NCBI GenBank assembly: GCA_023078555.1
Contig: CM041196.1
Coordinates: 7,327,985-7,391,984 of the forward strand
DNA: 64,000 bases
Source of the DNA: Ulva prolifera
Lineage: Eukaryota > Chlorophyta > Ulvophyceae > Ulvales > Ulvaceae
Direction of reading: 5' to 3'
In this document: piece by piece, positions 1-11,399 of the stretch
Layout: every line of letters begins with the position of its first letter
Position numbering within the stretch: the first letter of the stretch is position 1
The notes under the pieces: generated by a model
What the model saw: only the letters and a program-made list of their open reading frames with translations
Databases searched by the model: none
Told to the model about the DNA's origin: nothing
Position numbers and translations under genes: made by a program

Positions 1-1331
1 CAGAGAACAAAGACGTCACAGCTGTGTGTCAGGCGTAACACTGAATCGCTATGGTAGCAAGTACTACGATCCATGCACGTCATGGCCGGCAGTGCTTCAC
101 AAACATCTAACAGCTCAACGGCGCACGCGCAGCTCGGACCTGCACAGAGGCGAAAGCATTCACGTGCGCCATGCCCCATCACCGGGCCGCGTCATTCGGG
201 CGCGGAGGGGCAAAAGCGGCAGCGATGCATCACACATACGCCACTTTGCCTACTGGCCTCTCTGACCTGATTCTGAAAAAACACATCACTTTGCCAGTCA
301 CATGTCGGGCTGTCCATCCATGCAGCATGCAGGTCACATACACCTCTCCTCAAATGTGCTCCGATGCCCGGGCGGAGGCGAACCGTGTGTGTGTGCTACC
401 GCCTTATCCTCAGCATGCCGATCGTGCACGATCGGCACCTGTGCAGCTCCCCCGGCACTAGACCCTCTGCAGCCGAATCGTCGACGATCGTGGTGTGGCT
501 GTGGTGGCGTTGCGCTGCTGTTGCCCTGCAGCTGCAGCATCTCCCTTCGAGGCAGTGCACACTGATGTGCCGGACAGAGAACCCATGTGGATCAGGTGCC
601 CTGCCTTGCCCAATCTGGCGTCCACCGCGCACCTGTAGCCGCACTATTGGATGTAGGCTCGCCTCAAAGCAGAATGCACTGCTGAGCCTCGGGCCATTGT
701 AGCCATGGAGGCGCACCAGGAGCAGCCAGGCACTGTGGCACGACCATGCCCGACACTCGCGAATCGTTTTTATTCGCGGTCTCCGTGAAAAGCAGACCTA
801 TAGGGCATGTGTAACCAGGCTCGGGTCCGTGGAACAGTGTGCGTTTTCCAGTTGTAACCTGCTGGGCTCTTCTCGCGGCAGCCCGTTCTTCTGGAGTGAT
901 ACTTGCTTTGGTACTTGCGTTCACGTAACATGTCACCCCGAAGAGACACACTTGCACACACGTGCCCGCTGTGCCATGGCCTTGACAACCGGTGTGTTGG
1001 GCTACACTGTACATGTTGCTGCTTGCAAAAATCGCCTGCTGCTTGCAACCGCAGGTTTCTGGTGCAGCGGTCTCTGTCTCGGTCTGGGCCAGGGCACATC
1101 CTTGGCTGCACATGCAGTGTGGACAGCAAGCGGCGTGTACACCTCACTCCCAGCTGGCAGGCCCCACGTGTTGTTCAAAGATAGGAAGCCGGCGCAACAG
1201 CCAGAACCGGCATCCAAAGGAACAGCAGGGAAAACCATTTAAAAATAATCGAATCCTCCGGTCTGGATCATGGAGAACCCTCCATTGAGGCATCTGAAGC
1301 GGAAGGCAGCAAAGCTGCAGACGGTCAGCAG
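1..1331. other. gene-less stretch left of glutathione reductase
   Basis: No exon with recognisable protein similarity was found on either strand. The open frames here are short, overlap each other and have composition typical of GC-rich non-coding DNA. The stretch contains a perfect 20-bp palindrome at 417-436. The part next to 1332 should hold the 3' UTR of the minus-strand glutathione reductase gene. Confidence 0.5.
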
Positions 1332-3996
1332 CTACGGCGCCCTGTCACCGTGGCCCGTGATGGTTCGCTCGGGTTTCCTCATGGTCACAAACTCTTCGGC
1401 TGACGAGGGGTGGATCCCGATCGTGGAGTCGAAGTGCGCCTTCGTGGCACCGGCCTTGAGCGCGATCGAGATGCCCTGCATAATCTCCGCAGCATCGGGC
1501 CCGACCATGTGAACGCCCAGCACCTTTTGCGTAGCCTTGTGGACAATCATCTTCATCAGCGTGCGCTCCTCGCGCCCAGACAGCGTGTTCTTCATCGGCT
1601 TGAACTTGGCGACAAACACGTCCAGCTCTCCCGAGAACTTGGCCTTGCACTCCTCCTCAGAGAAGCCCACAGTCCCCAGTGGTGGCTGACAGAAGACCTG
1701 TGCAAAGACAGTGCATGCTCAGCTCCAAACCTATGAATGCAGGACGGTGCAAGACCCACAGGCAGCACCTGTCCCCAACCGCTGCCAGTGCTCATCACGT
1801 GATCAGTCTCCCGACAGACTGCAAGAAAGCTCAGGTACCGCAGAGAGGGGGTCATGAAGGACGTGACGCACCGCAGAGGCCAGGCTGCCATAGTCTGGGA
1901 CCCGCGGCTGCTCGCCGAAGCAGTTGTTGGCAAAGGTCATGCCCTCCATGAGGGCCACAGGCGTGAGCTCGATGCGGCCGATGACGTCCCCTAGCGCCCA
2001 GATGTGGGGCACGTTGGTGCGCAGGTGGTCATCGACCTTGACGCAGCCGTTCTTGTCCATCTCAACACCGGCATTCTGCATGTGTGGAACGCCGTTGCAA
2101 TTGCGTCAGCGCCTGCAACGCGGAGGCACGATCGAGGGTGCCCAGGAGGCCGACCCCAGGCAGGATGCAAGCTCTGGGTCCTCAGGTGAGCTGTGCTGGA
2201 GTATTCAGGATCGACGCCCATGACTGCAGACGCAGCAGATCTAATGTACTTGGCTTGCTACTTGTTTGAGGACTGTGGCCTCGACACAGCAGCCTGTGGA
2301 CCCATGCATGTGTGGCATGCACGCGAAGGCTGGAGACGCGGCGTCACACCTCCAGGCCGAGGTGCTGGGTGTTGGGGGTGCGGCCGGTGGCCATCATGAC
2401 CTGGTCGACGACGATCGTCTCCTCAGCGCCGCTGCCCTTGTACGTCAGCTTCAGCTCGCCGCTCGGCAGCTTCTCGATGCTGACTGGGTTGGTGCCCGGG
2501 TGGCAGGCGACCTTGCGCTGCAGGTTCTCCGCCACCATAGCGCGGCACTCCTCATCGAACTCTGCACAGCCGCGGCAGAGTGCGTGTGTCGGCACATCGT
2601 ATGCGGTGCATGCAGCATGCGGTTCAGCAGGGCACATGCCATGGCCGGGGTGAATGCTGCAGTGATGCAAGAGAGGCTGCAGCATGGACACTGGAGAGGG
2701 TGGGCCATCCAAGCGGGAGTCACAGGTGTGGGGCAATGGCTACAAAACATGGAGACAGCCATGCGTGACTCGGCCATGTCATGATGATGGGGGAAAAGCT
2801 CCTGGTGGACACCTTGCGGCTTGGTCTCGCGGATGCACTCGTGATAAACGTGATCAGAGCGAAGAGATGGTGATCAGAGTCACTGCTGGAGGTTGCCAAC
2901 GTGGTTGTGGAGACGGCAAGAGCGGGTAGAGCCTCACTGGTGAGTGGCAGGTCCTTCCGATAGAAGAGGTGGACCTCGGAGCCAAACCCGGCAAAGATGC
3001 CAGCAAACTCCACAGCGATGTAGCCCGCGCCGATGATGGCGATCCGCTTCGGCTGCTCCTCTAGCGACAGTGCTTCATCGGATGTGATTGTGTGTTCGGA
3101 ACCAGGGATGTTCAGGCGGTGTGGCTGGCCGCCCACTGCCACGAGGATGTTTGCTGCTGTCATAATGCTGCTAACTTCCCCATCCGGGCCGTAGACGTGG
3201 ACGGTGTGGGCGTCTTTCAAGTACGCACGGCCCTCTACATGGTCCACGTTGTTGTTCTTCAGAATGTTCTTGTAGATGTTGTTCAGCCGCTGGATCTCCT
3301 TGCCCTGCAACACAATGCACGCATGGGGAAACATGCAGATGGTGCCGATATCCACAAGTAGCAAGTAGAGTTCATGTGGTCGCTGCGGGAACGCGACTGC
3401 TTGGGCGGCGTACCTTGCTGGTGACCAGGTGATTCCAGTCAAAACGAGGCGCTGCCTTCTCCCAGCCGAAGCCCTGGGCGTCCACGAACTCCTCAGAGTA
3501 AGAGCTTCCATAAACCAGGAGCTTCTTGGGCACGCAGCCTCGGATCACACACCTGCACACGCGAACTGTCATTGGCGATCGCACTCAATCGAGCCTCGGA
3601 AGCACTGAACGATGATGCACACACAGAAACCAGCGTAAGAGGGCAATCACCAATACTGACGAAGCTACAACGCATGATCGTGGGCTGATGGGGGCAGCGT
3701 ACGTTCCACCAGCTCCTCCGACGTCTTTTGATGAGACAAAGCCGAAAGGCAGCTCCACAACAGCGACTTTGGCGCCATATGTCGATGAAGCAAAGCGACT
3801 GGCTCGAACACCACCTGTATGAACAGTGAAGCAGTGGCATTTACTCGCTCCTACGCCTTGGCATGGCTGTAATTGCGTGCCATCGTGGTCTCGGGGGGAT
3901 GTCCACAATGTTTTCAACGCTTTCAAGCCTTGTTGACAGCGTACCTGATCCAGCCCCAAGGGTAATGAGGTCATAATCATAGCCACCGCTAACCAT
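1332..3996 (-). CDS. GSR: glutathione reductase (plant-type), 7 exons
   Basis: NADPH- and FAD-dependent reduction of glutathione disulfide. The minus-strand exons are about 3945-3996, 3703-3814, 3414-3552, 2938-3304, 2350-2561, 1872-2075 and 1332-1697. All phases agree and give 483 residues, the normal family length. The N-terminus [18 protein letters not shown] is the FAD dinucleotide fold. It is followed by the plant and cyanobacterial signature [10 protein letters not shown] and by the redox disulfide motif [10 protein letters not shown]. Exon 4 carries the NADPH-binding [17 protein letters not shown], exon 6 the second FAD site WALGDV, and exon 7 the dimer-interface catalytic segment [10 protein letters not shown], with the catalytic His and Glu. 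No transit peptide is visible before the chosen ATG, which suggests a cytosolic form unless an upstream exon was missed. Coordinates of exon 1 may be off by one base. Confidence 0.95.
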
Positions 3997-4083
3997 TCTG
4001 AAACCACGTTATGCTGAATTCGAACGAACGCGTGTCTGTGACGCTACTCAATTGTGCCTTTCAACTTCAACAAGGGACCGACG

Positions 4084-4089
4084 TATATA
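4084..4089 (-). promoter_or_regulatory. possible TATA box for glutathione reductase
   Basis: TATATA lies 88 bases upstream of the glutathione reductase ATG in otherwise mixed-composition DNA. The position is reasonable for a TATA element with a short 5' UTR, but there is no other support. Confidence 0.3.
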
Positions 4090-4872
4090 GAGCTGTGTCA
4101 CGAAGTTCCTGCATATGAATGGAAATGCTTTCATTACAGGCGCTAACTTGATTTTCAGATCACCGCACCTGCGATGCGATCACGATGCCGAGAGTGTTCA
4201 CCCCATAGCGTGGCGACAAGTGGCGAAGCGTATGTCGATACATCTCCCGACCATGTGCACGGTGTGACGATACGACGAGTGGGCTCTCACCTCAGCCACA
4301 TCACTCGCAAGCGGCAATGTCTCAAGCACCAAGGCTGCTTGCTGTCGCAGGCATTCGCGTGACATCCGAAGCGTCCAGATAGCTGCTCATATGTACGTCG
4401 ACTCCAGATCTGGAGTCGGCACGTTATGAGTCGGCGGGGGCACAGGCATCCCGAGCGGCCGCAGGAACCCGGGTGACGGCTGTGTGGACAGAAACGTATG
4501 CTGCAACGCAGCAAACGGCCACCTGCGAACGTGGTGTCAGCTCTGAGGACAGCTGTCGACTCCTAGGTACATGGCATCTACATGGCCGGTCGGGCATGTA
4601 GTTCGTTGCCAGCATACTTCGGACACCAAGGGCATGCTACTAGACCCCGCATGTATCAAGTGACGGGGCAGCCCCTTGGGGCTTGCAGCCATCGAATGCA
4701 GTCATCGATTGCACGACGCTCGCGAGGTTACAGATCGCTTGCATGTGCATCCGCAGATCAGCCTCTGCTGCGAGCGCATGCGCCCGGTCATCAACACCGG
4801 GAGCAGCACAGCAGCGCAGCTACAGGGTGGGACGATTCCTAGCCGGCGCTGCCACGGCACCGCGTGCCGCCC
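4090..4872. other. intergenic stretch between glutathione reductase and dolichol kinase
   Basis: No recognisable coding exon. It lies upstream of the minus-strand glutathione reductase gene and downstream of the minus-strand dolichol kinase gene. A perfect 20-bp palindrome centred on AGATCT occupies 4399-4418. Confidence 0.5.
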
Positions 4873-6921
4873 CTACCCCAGCAGCGACAGCAGCGCAAAC
4901 GCCAGCCACGCAAACACCAGGTTGTCCAGCTGCAGCGTCACCGCCTCGAGCATGCATGCTAGCAGCGACACCCACGCCACCTGTAGCCACCACACATCCC
5001 CCTGCGCCCCGCCCCGCGCGGCCGCCACTCCCCCTAGCGCGGCCATCGTCGCCGCCGTCGCGGCGAGCAGCCCCTCCGCCGTCTTCTTGGATGTGCGGTG
5101 CACCCTGATGCGCCCGCACAGCAGCCCGACCGTCGCGGCGGCTGTGTCCGCGAGGCCGAGGGTGATCAGCCCGGTCCACGCGGTCAGCGGCGCCGCAGCG
5201 TCTGCAGCGCCGCCGCGGCCGGCGAGCGACACCCACAGCGGCACTGCGATGCCGAGCAGCAGGGAGAGGTGGGACACGAGGAAGGAGCCCTCGTCACGGG
5301 AGTCGGTGAAGCGCGCCATCGCGGTGGTGAGCGCGGCGGAGAGGCGCGGGACGGCGGCGGTGCGCAGGAGCTCCGCGAGCGCGAGCGCGACAAACGCGAC
5401 CGCGAGCGCGAGCGAGAGGAGCGGCGGGTCCGCGAGGAGCACCGGCACGAAGAGCGCGAGGCAGAGGATGTGGAAGCCCTTGCGGAGGATGTGGTGCGGC
5501 ACGCGGCCGCGGCGCGCAACGAGCAGCATGCATGGGACGGCCGCGGCGACGGCGGCCGCCCACGCGGCGACGGTGGCGACGCGGTGCGAGGCCGACACAA
5601 CGTACTGCACCGTGTGGACGGCACACGTGCACATGACGGCTGCATACGCGGCTACCATGAGGAGGAGCGTGGCTGGAGGGGCGGGGCGGCGGCCATTGGC
5701 GCTTGGGTGCGCTCGGGCGGAATGTGCCAGGTGCATCGGGGCACGACCGCCGCCGTTAGCTCGGCCGTTTTCGGACGGGGCCGCCGGTGGTGTTGGCGTG
5801 CTGCCGTCTGCGGGAGGTGGTTCCGTGCCGCGGCCTTGCAGCCGCGTGCCCTCGGAGGGGCTGCAGTGGCCGGGGGTGGGCTCGCACCACTGCTGCACAG
5901 CGGCTTGCAGTGGCCGGGCAGCACAGCAGCAGAAGAGCGCGGTCGCACACGCGATGACCACCGGCAGCGCGTCTAGCTGCAGCAGGCGCGCCGCGATTGC
6001 GGCGGCGGTGGCTGGAGCGGCTGCAAAGGGGGCTGTGCCGAGCCAGAGGGCGCCGCTCACAGCCACGACCACACAGAGCCAGGCCTCGCCCTCCGTGAAG
6101 GTCTTTGGGAAGCGTTGCAGCGCTGCCTGGTGGCTGTGGACTGTGATGGTGGACACGGCAGCGGCACCGCCCAGGAGCGCGAGGGCGCCGGGCAGATGCT
6201 GCTGTGTCTGGAAGGCCAGGCCGCCCACCATCACCACCGTGGCCGCATCACTGAGACTGGTCACTGCGGTGATCATGGGGGTCTCGTTCGTGTGTTTGCG
6301 GTCTGGGTCCAGGCGCCTCGACACGATGGGGGCCAGAAACGCACAGAGCAGCTGGGAGAGCAGGAGCTCCTGTGCCGCTCCTCCGTCGCCTTGGTGTAAA
6401 GAGCGCTCCACCATGATGCCGGCTATGATCATGATGGCCAAAGCCTGGCAGGGCTGCAAGCCTTGACTCATGCTGACCCTCGGAAGCCATGCCTTGCGGG
6501 GACAAGTGGATGGCACCAGGAGTTCGCCTGTGTTGAGTAGCAGCAGAGGCAGCAGCCATCTGTGACCTGCACCACTCAGGGCAAAGGTCAGGTTTAGAAA
6601 GTGTCTGCCGCCTGGGCAGCCCCCGCGAGGATGGCTGAGATTTGGCGAGCAGCTTGGAGCTCGCGAGAACCTCGGAACAGGATAATTGCACGCATGAAGA
6701 GCCAACCACTCACGGTCATGATTCAAACGATAGATGTGTATATGTGGAAGCCAAGAATCAGCACAGTGCGAGACCATGCACCCGATGCAGCGATAGAGCC
6801 CGCAATCACTGACACGACGCTCACCTTGCACCTGAGCAGCCCACATCCCCATGGCCACGCTGAGCTGGCTCATGACAATGACGGATGATTCTGCCACACG
6901 CTGCGAGATGGGGATCCTCAT
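4873..6921 (-). CDS. DOLK: dolichol kinase (5' end uncertain)
   Basis: CTP-dependent phosphorylation of dolichol in the ER membrane, which supplies dolichyl phosphate for N-glycosylation and GPI anchors. One frame of 682 codons is open to the stop at 4873. The C-terminal half matches the family: RKGFHILCLALFVPVLLADP, SHLSLLLGIAVPLWVS, the CTP-binding segment GLADTAAATVGLLCGR followed by SKKTAEG, and the closing LEAVTLQLDNLV. Many hydrophobic segments are present, as expected for a polytopic enzyme. It is longer than yeast and human homologues (about 520-540 residues). Part of the excess is a hydrophilic Pro/Gly/Ser-rich insert at 5700-5890. The first ~100 codons look non-coding, and a GTGAGC donor near 6823 suggests an intron there, so the true N-terminus is not fixed. 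Confidence 0.85.
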   Translation of the reverse strand: MRIPISQRVAESSVIVMSQLSVAMGMWAAQVQGERRVSDCGLYRCIGCMVSHCADSWLPHIHIYRLNHDREWLALHACNYPVPRFSRAPSCSPNLSHPRGGCPGGRHFLNLTFALSGAGHRWLLPLLLLNTGELLVPSTCPRKAWLPRVSMSQGLQPCQALAIMIIAGIMVERSLHQGDGGAAQELLLSQLLCAFLAPIVSRRLDPDRKHTNETPMITAVTSLSDAATVVMVGGLAFQTQQHLPGALALLGGAAAVSTITVHSHQAALQRFPKTFTEGEAWLCVVVAVSGALWLGTAPFAAAPATAAAIAARLLQLDALPVVIACATALFCCCAARPLQAAVQQWCEPTPGHCSPSEGTRLQGRGTEPPPADGSTPTPPAAPSENGRANGGGRAPMHLAHSARAHPSANGRRPAPPATLLLMVAAYAAVMCTCAVHTVQYVVSASHRVATVAAWAAAVAAAVPCMLLVARRGRVPHHILRKGFHILCLALFVPVLLADPPLLSLALAVAFVALALAELLRTAAVPRLSAALTTAMARFTDSRDEGSFLVSHLSLLLGIAVPLWVSLAGRGGAADAAAPLTAWTGLITLGLADTAAATVGLLCGRIRVHRTSKKTAEGLLAATAATMAALGGVAAARGGAQGDVWWLQVAWVSLLACMLEAVTLQLDNLVFAWLAFALLSLLG

Positions 6922-7316
6922 CGAAAGTGGCTGGACGTCAGATTCGCATCAAGAGATGGCCCGCATGATATTGGTCACGCTTGCAGTGTTGATGCGTTGC
7001 CGAGTGTCGTGTGCGCAACGTATTGCAAGATTTGTGCGCTGTGAAGTAGCTGAACTACCTGCTGTGACATGCTTGATGCTCTCGAGTGACGCAGAGGTCA
7101 TCCGCGACCGACCTGCAGGGAATTGCTGACTCGAACAGGAACACAATGACATGCCATTGCACGCCACGGCCTCCAGATCTGGACTGTAGAAGCACCTCAA
7201 CATGCTGCTCCCCATCTGTATCTGGACGTGCTAGCTTATGACGTGACGTTGCGCCCAGTTTATGGCAAGGTGCAACACCGTCGAACCGCCGGATCCGAGC
7301 TCAATTGTACTTCAGT
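6922..7316. other. divergent intergenic region
   Basis: This separates the minus-strand dolichol kinase from the plus-strand GYF protein and should hold both promoters. No gene or clear TATA element was seen. An imperfect relative of the palindrome at 4399-4418 (core CTCCAGATCTGGA) lies near 7170. Confidence 0.4.
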
Positions 7317-9838
7317 ATGACAGACGCAGCGTCTTGGCAGTATCTAGATCCCTCGCAGAACGTGCAGGGCCCGTTTAGGGCGTCAACAGTTCTGGCATGG
7401 CGTTCGATCTGTGCTGAACATGGCTTTAACAATGAGCTCAAGGTATGCGATCGCAGCTGCCGATGCCGATGAAATCGACCAGTACATGTTTAACGCATAC
7501 ATTTCTGCCAGAGCATTGCGGCCGGAGACCCACCGCTGCCGATATCCACCAAGTTTGATCTGAAGCTGGGTCGACGTCTGGAGCACTGCAAGCGTAGCTG
7601 TTGGTGCGCAGGTCAGGAGCATCAAATGGACAAACATGTCCTGGACGTCTCTTGCAGATGCCCAAGGCGAGCTGCATGCTGAGTGCGGAAAGCCTCCCGG
7701 CTTCTCTCTCTCAGAGCAGCCAAAGGCTGACGCCTTTGCCATGTTCGAAGACACATCGCAGCCCGCGAGGAACTGGTTTTATGTCAAAGACGATGCTATC
7801 ATGGTCCGCTGCACCGCTTCGTATCTGCATCTCCCTGCAGCACGGCTCCCTCAATCCACCTCCATTGCAGGGACCACTGCAGCCCAGTGAGATGAAGGCC
7901 TGGGCCTCGAGTTCACCAGAGGCCATGTCAACGCAAGTGTTTTGCGTGACACCGGACGTCCCGGATGCCTGGGCAAAGAGAGTCGAGGTCGGCACTGCCT
8001 TGGCAGCAACACTCGCAGAGCACCTCGATGCGGCCAGCAGTGGCAACACTGTAGCTCCATGGGACCTCCAGGAGGTCAGAGACTCCATGATCGAGCATGG
8101 CCACGAGCGTGACCTCGCTGCACCCGGTGGCGGCTCGACGCAAGGTCTGCTCGCCATGCTGTGCAGTCCTAGAGCCACTCACTGCAGTCCAGAGAACCCG
8201 ACGGGGCTGTGCCACTGCAGGACGTGGCGTGCAATCCAGCCCAAGGGGCTCTGGCCGCCAAGGCGGCCGCGGCCGGAGGCCTCAAGGTACCCCGACCGGT
8301 AGGGGCGGGTTTGCGGGATCCGAGGCCGCCACCAGGGGCGGCCGGGGCCGCCGTGGTGGTAGCCGCGGTCGCCACGCGGACCACCCTCACGATCACACCC
8401 CCCCGGGCTACCCCCACACGATGCCGGATCACGGCGCAGGCCCGCACGCGCGCGACGCGGCAGCCAACATGGAGCTGCAGCAGCGGCTGATGGGCATGGC
8501 AGCCGCGGTGCCGCAGTGGGACGGGCAGCAGATGCACATGGCGGCGCAGGGCGCCATGCGTGGCATGGTGCACGACCCCAGCGGCCACGGCCACCCAGGC
8601 CACGCGTTTCTCGTGCCTGGCACGGCCGGCGGGCGGCATGGCCCGGGGGGCCTTGTAGCCATCCCGACCGGCCGCGGCGGCCCTGGCCGCGCGGGGCACA
8701 GCCCCGCCCACATCGCACCTGTCACGGCCGCTGATGTGCAAGCGCTGGCGCACAACCCCCGCGCGGTAGCCATGATGCAGGCCCTGGCCGAGCTGTGCGC
8801 GCCTGTTCCCCTGTTGCTGCCAGTGCCTTGCGCAGTTGGTGGGTGCACGGCCGAGCCGACCTGTTTACTGGGATCCCGGTATCCACTTCATGGCAGCCCT
8901 CGGACCTGCACGCTCACCGATGCGGTCAGCGTGTGTCGACGTGGCCTGCCTGTAGATGGTCTGCCGATGTAGTAGGCGTCCACATACACCGTGTGCCCCC
9001 TTGAATTCAGAGTTGTCGATGTCCGCTCAAGGACACGGCAAAGTAAATCCAAATTATCTTTACTTTACGTACCAAAGCGGAGGGGGCCTGTGTCAGCTGT
9101 AGTGGTGGTGCCGTGCAGGCACCCCAGCCGGCCGCAGTTCCTGCATGATCAGCGGCAGCGGCAGGCGCCCCCCCCGCAGAGCCGGGGGCAGCAGCCACCG
9201 CAGCCTCACACGTTCCACCCGCACGGGCCGGGCGTGCCGGACGTGCGCGGCCAGAGGCCGCCACTGGCCGGGGGCGGCTGGGCCGGCCGCGCCCCTCCTG
9301 GAGGTGCCGGGGACGCTGCGGCGGCTGCGCAGCTACCGGTGCAGGGGGGGCGTGACCCAGGAGCCGCGCGCCACAGTGGCGGCGCAGCCGGGGGTGGCAC
9401 ACCCGCGCCGCAACCCCTGGGTGGAGATGGTGCGGCTCCTGCTTGCGTGACTTCCGCATCATCGGCTGCTTTCCTGTTCAAGCGCATGCATGTGGCACCG
9501 GGGGGGGCTGCATATGCGCGTGTGGGCCTCGGCGAGTGCGTTTGGCCATAGTGTAGGGCGGCCGCAGGAGTGTCCTTGTGTGTGGGTGCGTTTCGGCGCT
9601 GCGTAGAGACTGCTGCTGGGCTGGTGTGGTCATGCGTGGGAGTGTTGCAGGGGTGCCTCCTCAAGCCAAGGCAGAGCAAGAGGGCGGCGCCGCTGCGGGG
9701 CCGCCGAACTGGCTGGACGAGGGCTTGAGCGCGCTGCAAGCGAAGGGCGCCACCAAGACTGCCAGCGGCACCTTCGTGTTTGACGGGCCCTCGTGGGCGT
9801 CTCTTGCCATAGACGACCCTGACGCTTCCAGCTCTTAG
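7317..9838 (+). CDS. protein with two GYF domains and an RGG-rich region
   Basis: Exons 7317-7442, 7612-7803, 7871-8144, 8221-8794, 9119-9429 and 9651-9838 keep frame and give 554 residues. GYF domain 1 starts at residue 7, with WQYLDPSQNVQGPFRA followed by VLAWRSICAEHGFNNELKV. GYF domain 2 is split over an intron: NWFYVKDDAIM, then GPLQPSEMKAW. GYF domains bind proline-rich peptides in splicing factors and in translational repressors such as GIGYF. Downstream comes an RG/RGG-rich segment (GRGGFAG, TRGGRGRRGGSRGR) typical of RNA-binding proteins. After that is a long low-complexity His/Gln/Gly/Pro/Met region ending in an ordered-looking tail, WASLAIDDPDASSS. I infer a role in mRNA metabolism. 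Two GYF domains in one protein are unusual. The 5' splice site of exon 2 (GTCCGC) is the weakest. Confidence 0.75.
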
Positions 9839-10597
9839 ACTGACGGCGGCGGCGGGTGTTGGCTGTCCCGGTCGAAGCCTGGAAGCCAGACTTCAAATTG
9901 TGCAACGGGCCTCTGAAACGAGCAGTCATGGGCGGCTTTGTGCAAGCGCACCGCCGTGGCCGCAGCCACATCGGGCGTAGCTCGTGCTGGGTAGTGTGCG
10001 CATCACCTATTTCTCCCAGAGGGGGTGCACATCCCGGAGATGTATGGCCTTCGTTTGAGAAAGTTCACTACTCTGTGGGCTCTGCCTGATATCATGTTGC
10101 CGATTCGGACGCCCGTGTCATATGGGATTGCAGTCGCCCCAGCATGGCCACGCTTCCAAATGGAGCCGTGTGGCCACAGGCGTGCTGGGACATAAGGCGG
10201 TGTTGCAGCAGTCTGCCCGTTATCAAGCCAGACTTTCGCATCGGCGAATAATCTGCAACACCCCATACTGCCCGTATGCTGCGGGACCTACGGCTTCCGG
10301 AGATGGCCATGTCAACAGTCGTGTGAGAGCCAGTATGGGCCTTTCTAGCCACGCATGCATTCATGGCACAATGTCGCAAACACTGATGGGCATTCTTATG
10401 TGTGCCCCAGCGTGTCGCATTTACGTCACTTGGTCTTGTTTGATGAACAGCTATTTCAAACAACCACATATGACCTCCGAGCGCTGAGCCGTACGGAGCA
10501 TCTGCTGAGTGATCTGAACGACTCTGCGTGCAAGCCCGCGGGAATTGTGATCCTTTCAGCTTCACCAGCGGCATTGCATCGACGTTTGATATCCAGC
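9839..10597. other. intergenic stretch
   Basis: Lies between two plus-strand genes. Only short overlapping frames without homology were seen. The 3' UTR of the GYF gene and the promoter of the DUF3007 gene should lie here, but no specific element could be recognised. Confidence 0.4.
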
Positions 10598-11384
10598 ATG
10601 AGCGCTGTTTCAGTAGGTGTACAAACCCGAGCTGGGCGGATACATCTGTCGCGCCCAGCGCCCGCGGTCGTCGCCACAGCGCGCTCGTCACAGATTCGTT
10701 CAAGGGGTGCGGATCGAACAGGCAGACAATTGTGTGCCATGTGAAGCATATTCGTCGCCAGCAGTGCCCGAATTGTAGTGGCTCACGTGTCACGTTGTGT
10801 GCAGAGTGTTGCACACCAGGGAGGTGCCTGGTGGCAAGCGCAAATGACAGGGATACAGAGCAAGTTCAATACAATCAGGAGTTTGGCTACTCTCGTAAAG
10901 ATGTCCTCCTGATCGGGGTCGGGCTCGTTGCGTTTGGATATGCGATGTACTATGGCCTCCAAGCCACGGGCATGGATGCAGGGATGGCGGGCAACTGGAC
11001 CCAACTGTTCATCTTTGTGGGTCTTTGTGTTGGATGGATTGGAAGCTATGTGTTTCGTGTAGCCAACAAGGTGTGACCATCACTGCATGAGTTGGGATGT
11101 GCATGAGCTGATCGATGTGGACTCTGGGCCCTGCCAAGACTCGTTGCCTGGCTGGCAACGAATGTCGCGATTGTCAATTGGTCAAGATCCCCCACTGTTG
11201 TTCACTTTCACGCCACAGAAGGAAAATGTGCCAACTTTATGGCTGCATACAGGACATGACGTATGTAAAGCAGCTGAAAGAGTATGAAGATGCGGTCATG
11301 AAGAAGCGCCTCGAAGAACTCAATGACACAGAGGTGAACCGTTTGCTGGACGAGGTCGAAACTGAGCGCAAGGAGAAAAAGTAG
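10598..11384 (+). CDS. DUF3007 / DAC-like thylakoid membrane protein
   Basis: Three exons, 10598-10706, 10859-11070 and 11253-11384, give 150 residues. The first ~40 residues are rich in Ser, Ala, Arg and Val and lack acidic residues (MSAVSVGVQTRAGRIHLSRP), a good chloroplast transit peptide. The mature part starts near VQYNQEFGYSRKD and has two hydrophobic helices (VLLIGVGLVAFGYAMYYGLQ, then TQLFIFVGLCVGWIGSYVF). It ends with the conserved DMTYVKQLKEYEDAVMKKRL coiled tail. This is the DUF3007 family of cyanobacteria and plastids. From memory, the Arabidopsis member is DAC, needed for cytochrome b6/f accumulation; that link is recalled, not shown by the sequence. Exon 1 to exon 2 splicing fits in phase, but other acceptors exist nearby. 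TGTAA follows the stop by 10 bases. Confidence 0.85.
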
Positions 11385-11394
11385 ACTCTTCACG

Positions 11395-11399
11395 TGTAA
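11395..11399 (+). promoter_or_regulatory. TGTAA polyadenylation motif of the DUF3007 gene
   Basis: TGTAA sits 11 bases past the stop codon. This is the usual position and sequence of the green-algal poly(A) signal, although so close to the stop it would give a very short 3' UTR. Confidence 0.4.

Noticed and set aside
4683-6466. Very long plus-strand frames opposite the dolichol kinase
   Set aside because: They are antisense shadows of the GC-rich kinase exon; their translations are repetitive Ala/Arg/Ser with no family.
9429-9650. A GC-AG intron in the GYF gene using a donor at 9445
   Set aside because: A GTGCGG donor at 9430 gives the correct phase and the genome's usual donor, so a rare GC donor is unnecessary.
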